A stretch of 64,000 nt of DNA from assembly GCF_023074175.1 (NCBI RefSeq), contig NZ_JADPKS010000084.1:97726-161725 (forward strand). The letters run 5' to 3'. Numbering within the stretch: position 1 is the stretch's first letter; each line of letters begins with the position of its first letter. Shown one piece after another: positions 37,483 through 46,314 of this stretch. Both the position numbers and the translations under genes were made by a program. The DNA comes from Bradyrhizobium sp. 139. GTDB taxonomy: Bacteria; Pseudomonadota; Alphaproteobacteria; Rhizobiales; Xanthobacteraceae. The notes beneath the pieces were generated by a model, which saw only the letters and a list, made by a program, of their open reading frames with translations, was not told the DNA's origin and did no database searches.

Positions 37483-37929
37483 GGGATACTCCCCCAAAAC
37501 CGACGATTCCGTGTAAAAATATCATCTTCACGAAGACCATTCAACAAATGACGCTCCGCGAGTTCCAGCGTGGAACGCGATCGTTTGCGCGTGAAGGTGG
37601 TCTAACTTTTCATCGGTCGGACTAAAACAGGGGTGATGAGGACAATCGACCTAGTCTCGCACCCACCCATCAGCAGCTACAGATTTGCGAAACGTCCTAG
37701 GATCGCTCTGGGCGGGTCCGTTTCCCAGCGCCGCTTGCTTTCGGTCGCTTTGCCGAAGTCCCGCGATGGGCTTCTGCCTCTCTTCGCCACCAGCGGCAGA
37801 TGCATGCCTTCTTAAGGCCCGTGACTTGCTTTCTTGACGGGCACCAAAGCCCGATCGTCCTCATCGCAATGTGACACCGAGACGCCGCTACCTTCGAATG
37901 GCAAAGTTGAGCGCGACGCCGCAATTCAT
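37483..37929. other. No gene recognised
   Basis: Intergenic region between the response regulator and the AraC-type gene, both on the reverse strand. It holds the promoter of the response regulator. Short frames only. Confidence 0.45.
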
Positions 37930-39054
37930 TCATACCCTTATCGGAGGAGCCACGCTTCGGCGGTAATCCACGGGGGCAATTCCCGTCGCCTTCCGAAACG
38001 CCGTGGCGAACGCGTTACGACTGCTGAAGCCGACCGCCCGACCGATTTCCGTCATAGAGCCTGCGCGGTTTGCCAGCAGTAATTTGGCCTGTTCAACGCG
38101 ACGTTTGGTCTGGTACCGATGAGGCGGCATTCCAAGAGATTGCTTGAACACCCGGCAGAAATGATACGGGCTAAGACGAACGAGCTGCGCCAACGTGCCA
38201 ATCGGTATCCGCTCATTGAGATGTTCCTGGATGTAGGCGGTGACGAGCCGTTGCTGCCACTGTGCAAGACCACCTTGGAGTTGACGTTGAATGCTGGGCA
38301 TCCCGCAAGTGAAACGCACGACTTCATGCATGAGCAAACTACCGAGACTCTCGAAGTAGACCGCGTCTCCTGCAGAGCTATCGACGAACGTCTTCAGCTT
38401 GAGGGCGGTGTTCCATAGCGTTTCGTCTTCGAATAGTAGGCGTGGGGAGTCCGGCAGGCCGGTGATGCCACGTTTAGAAAGAGCCTTCAGCCTCTCAGGG
38501 TCGAAGTAGAAGTACATGAGCTGCATCTGCGATCCGCGCGGCTCGTGCCAATCGTAAAACTCGCGGCCCGCAGGAACGAATGTCAGCTTCCGCCCGAGGT
38601 TCCGGAGCGCTGATGGCGGCAAACCTTCCACAAATGTTTCTCCATCGCGGCGCTCCCCCTTCTCGTACATGACGAGCATATGCATTGGAGCCCGATACTG
38701 ATGTTGGATTTTGCCTCGGCTTGTGGATCGCACAGATTCGGCCGTCATGCCGTGCCCTGTTAGGGTGAGGCGTGCCACTGCCTCGCGAGGAGAAATTTCA
38801 ACAACGGGGTGGATCAAGTCCGCCGGCACCTGATCATCCAATTGGCGAATTGGGTCGAAAATGAGCGGCTCATGGTCGCCAACAATGATCGGAGATTGAG
38901 CTATCGGCAGCAACATTCGTGATCTTGAAAGTTGTTGCCGATCTTCAGGGCCGTGGCGCCAATCGCGTGGCTTTCCAAGCTTCTTGCATAAAGGAGCTTG
39001 CTGGAGCTCGGGTCGCGGCGTGGAGGGCGAAAGTGGTCGGCGGCGTTCCACCAT
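37930..39054 (-). CDS. AraC-family transcription regulator
   Basis: The protein has an N-terminal effector domain of unknown ligand and a C-terminal pair of helix-turn-helix motifs (GTLAQLVRLSPYHFCRVFKQ, then EIGRAVGFSSRNAFATAFRK with the usual P-x-x-Y-R end). This places it in the AraC/XylS family. The frame is open to 39150. ATG 39054 has a GGGTGAAG upstream and is chosen here, but ATG 38916, giving a 328-residue protein of more usual length, is also possible. The 5' part (PLCKKLGKPRDW) has unusual composition. No neighbouring operon suggests a target; it is separated by nearly 0.9 kb of non-coding sequence from the peroxiredoxin-like gene. Confidence 0.87.
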   Translation of the reverse strand: MVERRRPLSPSTPRPELQQAPLCKKLGKPRDWRHGPEDRQQLSRSRMLLPIAQSPIIVGDHEPLIFDPIRQLDDQVPADLIHPVVEISPREAVARLTLTGHGMTAESVRSTSRGKIQHQYRAPMHMLVMYEKGERRDGETFVEGLPPSALRNLGRKLTFVPAGREFYDWHEPRGSQMQLMYFYFDPERLKALSKRGITGLPDSPRLLFEDETLWNTALKLKTFVDSSAGDAVYFESLGSLLMHEVVRFTCGMPSIQRQLQGGLAQWQQRLVTAYIQEHLNERIPIGTLAQLVRLSPYHFCRVFKQSLGMPPHRYQTKRRVEQAKLLLANRAGSMTEIGRAVGFSSRNAFATAFRKATGIAPVDYRRSVAPPIRV

Positions 39055-39969
39055 CGCTTCACCCGTCTGCTGGAATTTGACGCGTGGCGTCAACTGGTCA
39101 TCATTGGCTGGACCCATGGAATTCGAACTCCGATTCAGGACTGCATTCATCCATACCGTTGCGCGATCGCTGTGCCTGTTTTGGGAGTAGGGCGTCGCGC
39201 CGGGCCGAGCGGCAGATCCTCCCCGAAAGCTGCTACAAGCGATGCGAGGTGAGCCTGCCCTGCGACACGGAAGTCCCCAATTGCACTCGCGTTTGCATGT
39301 CTGACAGAAAAGGCAAAACGGGACTAGACTTTTGGCGGAGCAGGGCTGCGACTTTTGGATATCCCGGCTCCGACCTATTTGGCGCGCGGCGTCACTTCAC
39401 CAACTCTGATTTTTGAAGCGCCGGGCAAGCGAACCTCAATTTGGTTACGTCGGTCTCCCTCAACGCCGCGCGGGCTAGAAGGCACCTCTGTCGGTCGCGG
39501 CATACGTTATCAGCAACAGATGTTCGACTGAAGAGGTTGGCTTGCTCACCGATTGTCGTGGCTTCGCGGCTGCATCTTGCAGAAGCACTCTTGACAAAAA
39601 TGCCGAATAGGGCACGCGCTCCGCAAATCGAACCCAATGCCTCGTGCAGCGATCAGGTGTCGGTTCGGAGGATAATCTTGGCGAACAGCTCGTCCAGCTC
39701 GACGCTTGGCTATTGCCTCTCCTCGATCGTGTCGCTCGGCGTGAAGGAGCCCTGGCGCGGTGAAAGAGTCGTGACCTCCTCAACGGAAGCTGCTGCCTAC
39801 TTGTTCGTCTGCCCGCGCGCATCGCGATACTGGGGCCGGCGACTATTCCTAACGATTATTCGTCGACGGTTACCATTCCAAAGTTGAATTTTCGTTTTCC
39901 AGAACGCTCGGTCACCATGGAAGAAACATACGCGGACAGGTGCCGCGAGGGGTACCGGGGAGAACCAGA
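39055..39969. other. No gene recognised; divergent intergenic region
   Basis: Between the AraC gene and the peroxiredoxin-like gene, transcribed away from each other. Two overlapping frames at 39441-39887 look non-coding in both directions. The stretch is long for a promoter region and probably contains eroded sequence. Confidence 0.4.
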
Positions 39970-40644
39970 ATGGGCGCCAAAGTTTCGAAGGGACGTCCCG
40001 TCAGTACGCCGATGGACCCTCCCGCGGAGACCTTGAGTGGCTTTCGCACGCTGGACGTCCGAACCGACCGGATGGTTTCATCATGGCTGCGAGAGGCGGG
40101 CGTTCCTGACGGCGCCCTGAAGGCGAACGCTCTTGCCCCCGATTTCCTTCTCCCCGAGGTAAATGGAAGGCTCGTTTCATCTTTGGAATTGCGACAAACT
40201 GCACCGTTGATTGTCACCTTCGTTTACGGGACTTGGTCCCCAATGTGCGCAGCTGGTCTACGCGCTCTTCACGGGGCCATCCCTAGTATCCGCGCTGCTG
40301 GCGCCAGAGTAATTGCGATAACGCCCGAGACTGGGGACTTGCTACGCAATTTCAAACGCGACCGCCGACTGGATCTGGAAATCCTCTCCGACCTAGATCT
40401 TGGGGTGAGCCTTTCGTTCGGCCTGTTGTCCGTGGTGCCGGCGGACGTAAAGAGCCATCTCTTGCGGCGCGGACTCGATCTCTGCGCTCCCCATGGCTTC
40501 TCCTTTTGGATGTTGCCGATGCCGGCCATCTATGTCCTCGACCAACGAGGGATCATCCGTCGAGCGTTTGTCGGCCCGGACTCCATCACGGGAGCGAAGA
40601 CCGAAACCTTGCTTGCTGCCCTGTCCGAAATAGGATGGGCCTAA
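39970..40644 (+). CDS. Peroxiredoxin-like protein with Ser at the peroxidatic position
   Basis: The 224-residue protein has a thioredoxin fold of the AhpC/TSA-like family. Features in order: APDFLLPEVNG (56-66), the active-site strand LIVTFVYGTWSPMC (80-93), IAITPETGDLL, a LEILSDLDLGVSLSFGL segment and the C-terminal AIYVLDQRGIIRRAFVGPD. Homologues carry W-C-P-x-C at the active site; here it is W-S90-P-M-C93, so the first, peroxidatic cysteine is replaced (codon TCC). The remaining Cys93 could still do thiol chemistry. Start: GGGGAG precedes ATG 39970; an upstream GTG at 39940 is less likely. It is a single gene, convergent with LysR copy 2. Confidence 0.82.
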   Translation: MGAKVSKGRPVSTPMDPPAETLSGFRTLDVRTDRMVSSWLREAGVPDGALKANALAPDFLLPEVNGRLVSSLELRQTAPLIVTFVYGTWSPMCAAGLRALHGAIPSIRAAGARVIAITPETGDLLRNFKRDRRLDLEILSDLDLGVSLSFGLLSVVPADVKSHLLRRGLDLCAPHGFSFWMLPMPAIYVLDQRGIIRRAFVGPDSITGAKTETLLAALSEIGWA

Positions 40645-40847
40645 GCCTCGCCCTTCGAGGCTGACCGGAATGAGACAAGTCAATTCAAGAGGCTGCGCAT
40701 GGGTGACTGCAACTGCGTCATGGCCCGGCTTGTCCTGGCCATCCACGACTTCGCGTCACTTCAGCAACGACGGTTAGATGCCCGTGCCAAGCTCGGGCAT
40801 GAAGAGGCGGGACCGGGGCCCGTGATTTGGATCAAGGAACCTGCACC

Positions 40848-41807
40848 TTATGCTTCAGCCGTGCAAACATTGTCCTTGTTCGAGTCAGGGGCAGATGCGC
40901 GGCGGAGTTTGTCCAACGCACTCGTCCAGTCGCGAACACGAGCAACCTTGATGAAGGCGTCAAGCGCCGGCGAATACTGCCTCCCCGCCACGGCCAAAAG
41001 CTGCACCTCGCGCCGGACGGGGTCGCCCTCAATTCCGACAGTGGCGAGCGACGGCAGTCTGGGAGCGTGCTCTGGCGCCAAGATGGCCCCCAAACCGGCG
41101 AATGCCATTTGCTGAAGATGCCTTTCCTGATCGCTCCTGTGCACAACCTTGGGGCCTGGGTGGTCGGCAAAACAAGCCCGCTTAAATCGGTCTGCGACGT
41201 CGCATCCGACCCTTTCGAGAAAGACCAACTCATGCAAGTCTTCGAGCAAGATGACGGTTTGCCTGGCCATCGGATGTTTCCGAGACAAGATGAGCACGCA
41301 GCGTTCCTCGAACAGGCGCCAGCGGTCGATACGCTCAGGCAGCTCCATGGCGTCACCGACAAGTGCGGCATTGATCTCGCCATCCAAAAGCATCGCAACC
41401 AGCCCGTTGGCATCGGCCTCGCGCAGATCGACTCGAAGATCGGGGATGATCCTGGCGAGCTCCACGAGCAATTCCGTAATGAGTGCGGCGGAGACTGACG
41501 GCACCAGTCCGATCTTAAGCGGGGCTATTGTCTTCTTTTGATAGCCTCGTGCCTGAAGCCGTACGGCCTCGGCGGCGGAAAATATTTTCTCCAGCGTGGG
41601 CAAAATCATCTTGCCCAGATCGGTGAGCTGGGTGAGATGACGTTCACGGTGAATCAGCGCGCCACCGAGTTCTTGCTCCAGCTTTTGTATCGCCTTTGTC
41701 AGCGCCGGCTGCGTCACATTGCATTGCTCCGCAGCTCGCGTAAAATTTAGCGTCTTTGCTAGGGCTAAGAAATATCGCACCTGATAAAGCTGCAGCTGCA
41801 TAGTCAT
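40848..41807 (-). CDS. LysR-family regulator, copy 2
   Basis: This 319-residue LysR-type regulator has the same layout as copy 1: winged helix-turn-helix (residues 5-62, with FTRAAEQCNVTQPALTKAIQ) and an effector-binding domain beginning APLKIGLVPS. It is transcribed divergently from an intact AraC gene 480 bases away. The two copies are near-identical in the DNA-binding domain, so they probably see the same operator; they differ in the last 15 residues. Start is ATG 41807 or 41801 (MQLQLYQ, matching copy 1). LysR regulators usually control the divergent gene and themselves, so the AraC gene at 42290 is the likely target. Confidence 0.93.
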   Translation of the reverse strand: MTMQLQLYQVRYFLALAKTLNFTRAAEQCNVTQPALTKAIQKLEQELGGALIHRERHLTQLTDLGKMILPTLEKIFSAAEAVRLQARGYQKKTIAPLKIGLVPSVSAALITELLVELARIIPDLRVDLREADANGLVAMLLDGEINAALVGDAMELPERIDRWRLFEERCVLILSRKHPMARQTVILLEDLHELVFLERVGCDVADRFKRACFADHPGPKVVHRSDQERHLQQMAFAGLGAILAPEHAPRLPSLATVGIEGDPVRREVQLLAVAGRQYSPALDAFIKVARVRDWTSALDKLRRASAPDSNKDNVCTAEA

Positions 41808-42289
41808 ACTCGAAACATTTGCCGCGGTTCGGGCCGTTCAGTTCGTTGCCATAGTAGGCAGGGGTGATGATCAAGCGGTTGCTCGCGGAGCTTCCGAGGA
41901 AACAGGTATTGTGCGCCGGCTCGGAATTGCCGGCCGCGTCTTGCCGAAAGCGTTCGCATCGATGCTGTTTCCTATTGAGGTCGCGGTTGCTAGAACATCG
42001 TACGCGAGACCAGTTTAATGTCAGGTTTGCATTGGGATCGCCTCGACCACCTTTCCATTAAGTGCTTTTTGCTCATTTGGGGATCTCCTAAGGCGTCAGT
42101 TCTGGACAGTGAAATGAGGGCCGCGGGAAGCGCGGCACGCTCACACTAGTCGAAGAGGTTCCCAACTTCGCTTAGGCAGTTGGTCATGGCGAGCAGATGC
42201 GCATCATCCTAGCCATAATACAGTACCAAGATTTGCAATTGTCCTGTCCTAAGACTAGGACATCAGCTCAATCCGAGAGTCCGAAACAC
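41808..42289. other. Divergent LysR/AraC control region
   Basis: The first half (41818-41960) is conserved with 27230-27370 next to LysR copy 1, including GGCAGGGGTGATGAT and GAGGAAACAGGTATTGTG. Conservation in non-coding DNA after duplication suggests that it contains the LysR operator and promoters. No gene is seen. Confidence 0.55.
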
Positions 42290-43246
42290 ATGTCCGATCG
42301 TCCAAATCTTACATTGCTTCGATCCCATCTCGATGTGCTGATGGCAACTTTGGATGTCGACGTCATTGGGCTCATCGAGTGTTTGGTTAGCCCAGGCTGG
42401 CGCCTGTCATTCGGAAGCGCGGAGGCGCCGGCTATCCACTACAATCTTTCCGGGACCGGACGAATGGTCGTGGGTGGCTTCTCCGCATTTCCTCTAGTAC
42501 CTCACACCCTTGTCATCACACCGGCCAAGAAGCCGTTTCACATCGAGGTCGATGACCGCACAGCGGCCAAGAGAGTGAATGTGGTCGAAGCGCAATGGGA
42601 TCCGCGCTTCGGCGAGCGAATCCAGCGATTCGTCGCCGGGGACCTGGACCCGATGGTCATGCTGATCTGCGGGTACTTTCGCGCTACCTACGGCTCGTCG
42701 ATCGACCTCTTTGCAGGCCTTTCCACGCCGATTGTCGAGCGCTTCGAACCAGCCGATGAAGTGGGGTCAAAGTTGCAGGCCGCGTTGGCAGAAATCAGCG
42801 GCCGGCGGGTTGGAATGCAGGCGATGACAACCGCCATCCTCAAGCAGGTGCTCGTCACGCTCGTCCGTCGCAGTCTCAATTCGACCAGCGTTTGGCTCGA
42901 ACGCTTCTCTATTTTGAGTGACCGTCAAATCGCTCTTGCGTTCGCCGATATGCTGGCGCGGCCGGCGGCCGATCACTCCGTCATGGCCTTGGCGCAGACG
43001 GCCGGCTTGAGCCGATCCGCATTCATGGCGCGCTTTGTGCGCACGATAGGATGTTCGCCAATGGTAGCGCTCCGGCAAATACGGATGAAGCGTGCAGCCG
43101 ATATGCTCGCCGCGAGGACATTTTCAGTTGAGCAGATCGCGCGGGCGGTCGGTTATAGGAGCTACAGTAGCTTTCTCCGTGCCTTTCGCCAAGTGCATGG
43201 ATACGTTCCGGAAGAATCTGAGGGTGATGGACAGAACTCCGATTGA
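42290..43246 (+). CDS. AraC-family transcription regulator (cupin-6 type)
   Basis: The 318-residue protein has an N-terminal cupin-like effector domain (WRLSFGSAEAPAIHYNLSGT, ending near 190) and a C-terminal AraC DNA-binding domain with LAQTAGLSRSAFMARFVRT and the second helix pair at QIARAVGYRSYSSFLRAF. This matches the AraC group with a cupin_6 domain, which often controls nearby oxidoreductases or dehydrogenases. Start ATG 42290 is where similarity to the decayed copy near 27436 begins; the frame extends to 42197. It is divergent from LysR copy 2. The MDR and nitroreductase genes earlier in the window are the type of target expected, but this is inference. Confidence 0.92.
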   Translation: MSDRPNLTLLRSHLDVLMATLDVDVIGLIECLVSPGWRLSFGSAEAPAIHYNLSGTGRMVVGGFSAFPLVPHTLVITPAKKPFHIEVDDRTAAKRVNVVEAQWDPRFGERIQRFVAGDLDPMVMLICGYFRATYGSSIDLFAGLSTPIVERFEPADEVGSKLQAALAEISGRRVGMQAMTTAILKQVLVTLVRRSLNSTSVWLERFSILSDRQIALAFADMLARPAADHSVMALAQTAGLSRSAFMARFVRTIGCSPMVALRQIRMKRAADMLAARTFSVEQIARAVGYRSYSSFLRAFRQVHGYVPEESEGDGQNSD

Positions 43247-44048
43247 ACATACGGCGAGGTGGTGAGGGCAGCCAAACGCCGCCGTGATGCGATCGCGTCT
43301 GAATTAAGCTTATGATAAATGGCTATCGGATAGATAGTCGCAGGGCATTTCCCATTATCCGGCGGCGACGGCACCTCAGCACTCGCCTTGCGAGTTACTA
43401 CCGGGGCGACCGAAACGCATCGCCGAGCTGTCGTGGTCACAACAACGTTAGCCGCGGCTCATCGTGGTTGGGCGCGCGATCCTTTGTCACGAATTCGATC
43501 ATGGCCTCGAAAGCGGATCGCCGATTAGCAACCGATGGCACCTGCATTGCGAAACCGAAATGACTGATTTGAAGTCATGTGTGGACGGCCCCGTGTCCCG
43601 CATTTTCTTCGCTGCTTGAGACGCGGTCGCCCTCTAACTCCTGCCGTACCGGCCTTGATCGTAGGCCTGCAGGATGCGGACAAACTCGGCCATGCTGGAT
43701 CGATCCCGACCGGTCACAACCGCAACTTGAGCATTGGACGCGGGCCGGCTCCCTTGCCGGAACCGGATTAAGAGATCGGCGATGCTTATCATGGGGGGCT
43801 CTCCGCAACCATGGAAGTAAACAGTAATTACTGGCAACATGCGGCTCGATGATGGGAAAGACCGGTCGAGCATTACGTGGCCGACCTTGTCCTGCAACTG
43901 CCTGCTCGCGGGCCGGTTCCGTTGCTGTTCGCTCCGTATCATCTGGTAGCACCGGACGCTTAGTTGTTGCCATTGCGCGAGGGTATGAAGTGACCCTACC
44001 GAGTTATAGGTCGACCAGACCTCGGTTCAATTCCATATGAGTGCACAC
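43247..44048. other. Mostly non-coding, one weak small frame
   Basis: About 0.8 kb without a clear gene. A 52-codon reverse frame at 43634-43792 (start MISIADLLIRFRQG, later VAVVTGRDRSSMAEFVRI) has plausible protein character and may be a small gene or a fragment; I do not recognise it. The rest shows nothing. Confidence 0.35.
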
Positions 44049-44083
44049 AAAAAAAAGGGCCGCCTGCGTTGCCACAAGCGGCC
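44049..44083 (-). terminator. Intrinsic terminator of candidate sRNA
   Basis: On the reverse strand GGCCGC and GCGGCC form a six-pair GC stem around a 14-base loop, followed by one C and eight consecutive T. This is the clearest Rho-independent terminator in the window. No protein gene ends just before it. Confidence 0.75.
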
Positions 44084-44140
44084 TAAGTCTAGGGAGGAAA
44101 CGCCCAAGGTGGGCAGCGATAGCTGGGAGGGCCACCGCAC
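44049..44140 (-). ncRNA. Candidate small RNA with CCUCCC motifs
   Basis: On the reverse strand a sigma-70-like promoter (44147-44176) is followed by about 92 bases that fold into two hairpins and end in an intrinsic terminator. Hairpin 1 (44136-44108) has stem GGTGG/CCACC, with CCCTCCC exposed in its arm. A single-stranded segment with TTTCCTCCCTAG follows, and then the terminator stem and eight T. Two CCTCCC motifs, complementary to Shine-Dalgarno sequences, are the mark of alphaproteobacterial Hfq- or stress-type sRNAs (alpha-r14/cuckoo-like), from general knowledge. No reading frame ends at this terminator. Transcription start is inferred from the promoter. Confidence 0.55.
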
Positions 44141-44146
44141 GCGTTT

Positions 44147-44176
44147 TAGATACGACGATCGCGATTGGTGGCTCAA
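44147..44176 (-). promoter_or_regulatory. Sigma-70-like promoter of candidate sRNA
   Basis: Reverse strand: -35 TTGAGC (44176-44171), 18-base spacer, -10 TATCTA (44152-44147). Predicted start is near 44140, just ahead of hairpin 1. The -35 matches the alphaproteobacterial TTGAC-type box at four positions. Confidence 0.45.
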
Positions 44177-44606
44177 TTGACCCTACGTACGGGTCGGGCA
44201 TCCAAACGGAGTAAGGGACCTATACGAAGAAGGCGCCCTTTAAAGCGGACCGCTTACACGAGACGAGCGCCGTCACTTTTAGCTCATTACGCCGAGCATC
44301 GAGCGCGGCATTAACCGCTATCTCGACGTCGCACGCGATCGAATAGCGCGCGGCTCCCACCTGCTATCGGTCTCTCGAATTGCTGTGCCGTCTGCACGCG
44401 ACGATTTCGGCCACTCCAAGTATACAAATCGGAGCCGCTCAGCTCTGGGCGCCTAGCGGGCATCAAAACAATAACTGGAGGTAATTTGTGAAATCGTCTC
44501 CGGTATGATGCGATACTCATCGGCTTGTAGACGCCCGAGTGGCACGAACTTTCGTCGGGAGCGCGAGCAATCCCGGCCTGCAGGTTGAGTTCGAGGAGAT
44601 CGGCAT

Positions 44607-45380
44607 TTGAGTCTGAACTTCACTGCGTACAGCAATCCTGGTAATTTCGTGCGTAGCGCCGCAAGGCTGCTGCCTTGGCTTTGGGGTTCGACGGCGTTCG
44701 CCTTCGCAGTTGGTCTGCTTGGAACATTCGCCGCGCCACCCGACTACCAGCAAGGCGAGACGGTGCGCATCATGTACATCCACGTTCCCGCCGCGTGGAC
44801 AGCGATGCTTGCCTACACGTTCATGGCGGTGTTTGCGCTCGGATCCTTAGTTTGGCGTCATCCACTTTCCGATGCAGCACAAAAGGCGGCTGCGCCGCTT
44901 GGCGCGGCTTTCACCTTTATCTGCCTCGTCACAGGCTCCCTCTGGGGTAAACCGATGTGGGGCGCATATTGGGTTTGGGACGCCCGGCTCACCTCCGTGT
45001 TGGTTCTGTTTCTGATCTATCTCGGTCTGATCGCGCTCTGGCAGACGATCGAGGACCCGAACAGGGCGGCACGAGCAGTTTCGATCATGACCTTGGTTGG
45101 GTTCATCAACATCCCAATCGTGAAGTTTTCGGTTGATTGGTGGAACACTCTCCACCAGCCGGCATCGGTATTTCGGATGGAGGGCTCGGCGATTGCCGGC
45201 ACGATGTTATGGCCGCTGATTGTGATGGCGCTCGCATACTCGCTTTTGTTCGTGACTCTCCACGTAATGGCAGTCCGTAACGAAATCATGCGACGCCGTA
45301 TCCGGCGGCTTGCGATCACGATGGCGGCTGCGGGTGAACCTGCCATGGCTTGCATACTGCCTGTCGAAATGGCGTCCTGA
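44607..45380 (+). CDS. ccmC: Haem exporter/handler CcmC
   Basis: CcmC is the six-helix inner-membrane protein that presents haem to CcmE in System I cytochrome c maturation. The 257-residue protein has the tryptophan-rich haem-binding motif WGAYWVWDARLTS (118-130) and the two periplasmic axial histidines H59 (MYIHVPAAW) and H181 (WWNTLHQP). Start: GAGGAG seven bases before TTG 44607 decides a TTG start. The last 25 residues are unusual and may be variable. It leads a compact forward operon ccmC-D-G-I-E-F-H; ccmA and ccmB, usually its upstream neighbours, are on the opposite strand at the far end. Confidence 0.97.
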   Translation: MSLNFTAYSNPGNFVRSAARLLPWLWGSTAFAFAVGLLGTFAAPPDYQQGETVRIMYIHVPAAWTAMLAYTFMAVFALGSLVWRHPLSDAAQKAAAPLGAAFTFICLVTGSLWGKPMWGAYWVWDARLTSVLVLFLIYLGLIALWQTIEDPNRAARAVSIMTLVGFINIPIVKFSVDWWNTLHQPASVFRMEGSAIAGTMLWPLIVMALAYSLLFVTLHVMAVRNEIMRRRIRRLAITMAAAGEPAMACILPVEMAS

Positions 45381-45390
45381 GCAGATTGTG

Positions 45391-45543
45391 ATGCAGCATA
45401 GCGGATTCATCACAGTGACTTTTCTGGTGACGGGCACCGTGCTTGCCGGGATGATCGCGGCGGTCCTCATCGACTATCGCGTTCAGCGCCGTACCCTGCG
45501 TCGTCTGCGACTTGGTCACTCCGATCCGCGCGGCCGCGTATGA
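45391..45543 (+). CDS. ccmD: Haem exporter small subunit CcmD
   Basis: This is a 50-residue single-helix membrane protein between ccmC and ccmG, where ccmD is always found. A hydrophobic helix (about 6-28, ending VLIDYRVQRR) is followed by a basic cytoplasmic tail, RRTLRRLRLG, typical of CcmD. CcmD helps to release haem-loaded CcmE from CcmABC. It is too short for most gene finders. Stop overlaps the ccmG start by four bases (ATGA). Confidence 0.88.
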   Translation: MQHSGFITVTFLVTGTVLAGMIAAVLIDYRVQRRTLRRLRLGHSDPRGRV

Positions 45544-46163
45544 GCAACATCACACCTTCGATTCACCTCCCTGCGAGCACCACGGCCCGTCAACGCGCGC
45601 TGGCCCGCCTGTGGGTGATTATCCCGCTTTTAGTCTTCTTCGGAATCGCGGTATTATTCCTGGTGCGGCTCGGCGCCGGAGACCCGTCGCTCGTGCCCTC
45701 CGCTGTGATCGGCAAGCCGGCACCGCAGTTTGCGCTGGAGCCGCTCGAGGGGCTTCGCACGCCTGGTCCACCCGGCTTGTCGAGCGCCGATCTGCGGAAG
45801 GGGCACGTGACAATTGTGAACGTGTTCGCATCATGGTGTATCGAGTGCCGGGAAGAACAAGGGGCTCTGATGGCGTTGGCGAGCGACCGGATGCTGCAGC
45901 GACAGGGGGTGACGCTTACCGGCATCGTCTACAAAGACGATCCCAGAAACGCGCTCGCCTATCTCGCCGCGAATGGGAACCCCTTCGCACAAGTCGGCAC
46001 TGACCGGTCCGGCCGAACGGGCATCGATTTCGGCGTCTATGGCGTCCCCGAGACCTATGTGGTCAAGGGGGATGGCACAATCGCCTACAAGCTGGTTGGA
46101 GGCATCTCGGACGCAAGTCGACCTGCTTTGATGGCGGCAATTGCCGGGGCAGAGCGTCCATGA
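45540..46163 (+). CDS. ccmG: Membrane-anchored thioredoxin CcmG/DsbE
   Basis: CcmG reduces the CxxCH cysteines of apocytochrome c before haem attachment. The 207-residue protein has an N-terminal signal anchor (about 24-43) and a periplasmic thioredoxin domain with active site W-C100-I-E-C103 (ASWCIECREEQ) and the cis-proline loop YGVPETYVV. Canonical CcmG has WCxPC; here Glu replaces Pro, which may shift the redox potential. It is translationally coupled to ccmD by ATGA overlap. The 3' end overlaps nothing, and ccmI follows after about 150 bases. Confidence 0.96.
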   Translation: MSNITPSIHLPASTTARQRALARLWVIIPLLVFFGIAVLFLVRLGAGDPSLVPSAVIGKPAPQFALEPLEGLRTPGPPGLSSADLRKGHVTIVNVFASWCIECREEQGALMALASDRMLQRQGVTLTGIVYKDDPRNALAYLAANGNPFAQVGTDRSGRTGIDFGVYGVPETYVVKGDGTIAYKLVGGISDASRPALMAAIAGAERP

Positions 46164-46314
46164 CGACTGCCTTGCAAGTCCATTTACATCATTCGGGAGT
46201 GGCCGATCGGACCATGGGAGCGGCACACATAGAAGCAGTCCGATTTTCAAGCGCGCCGGATGCCCGAAAACGTGGTACGTTACGAATTGGCGAAAACGGA
46301 CGGAGGCCTTGAAC

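Noticed and set aside
43990..44045. GGTTCAATTCC resembling a tRNA T-loop
   Set aside because: The flanking bases do not form the five-pair T stem, and no acceptor, D or anticodon arms fit.
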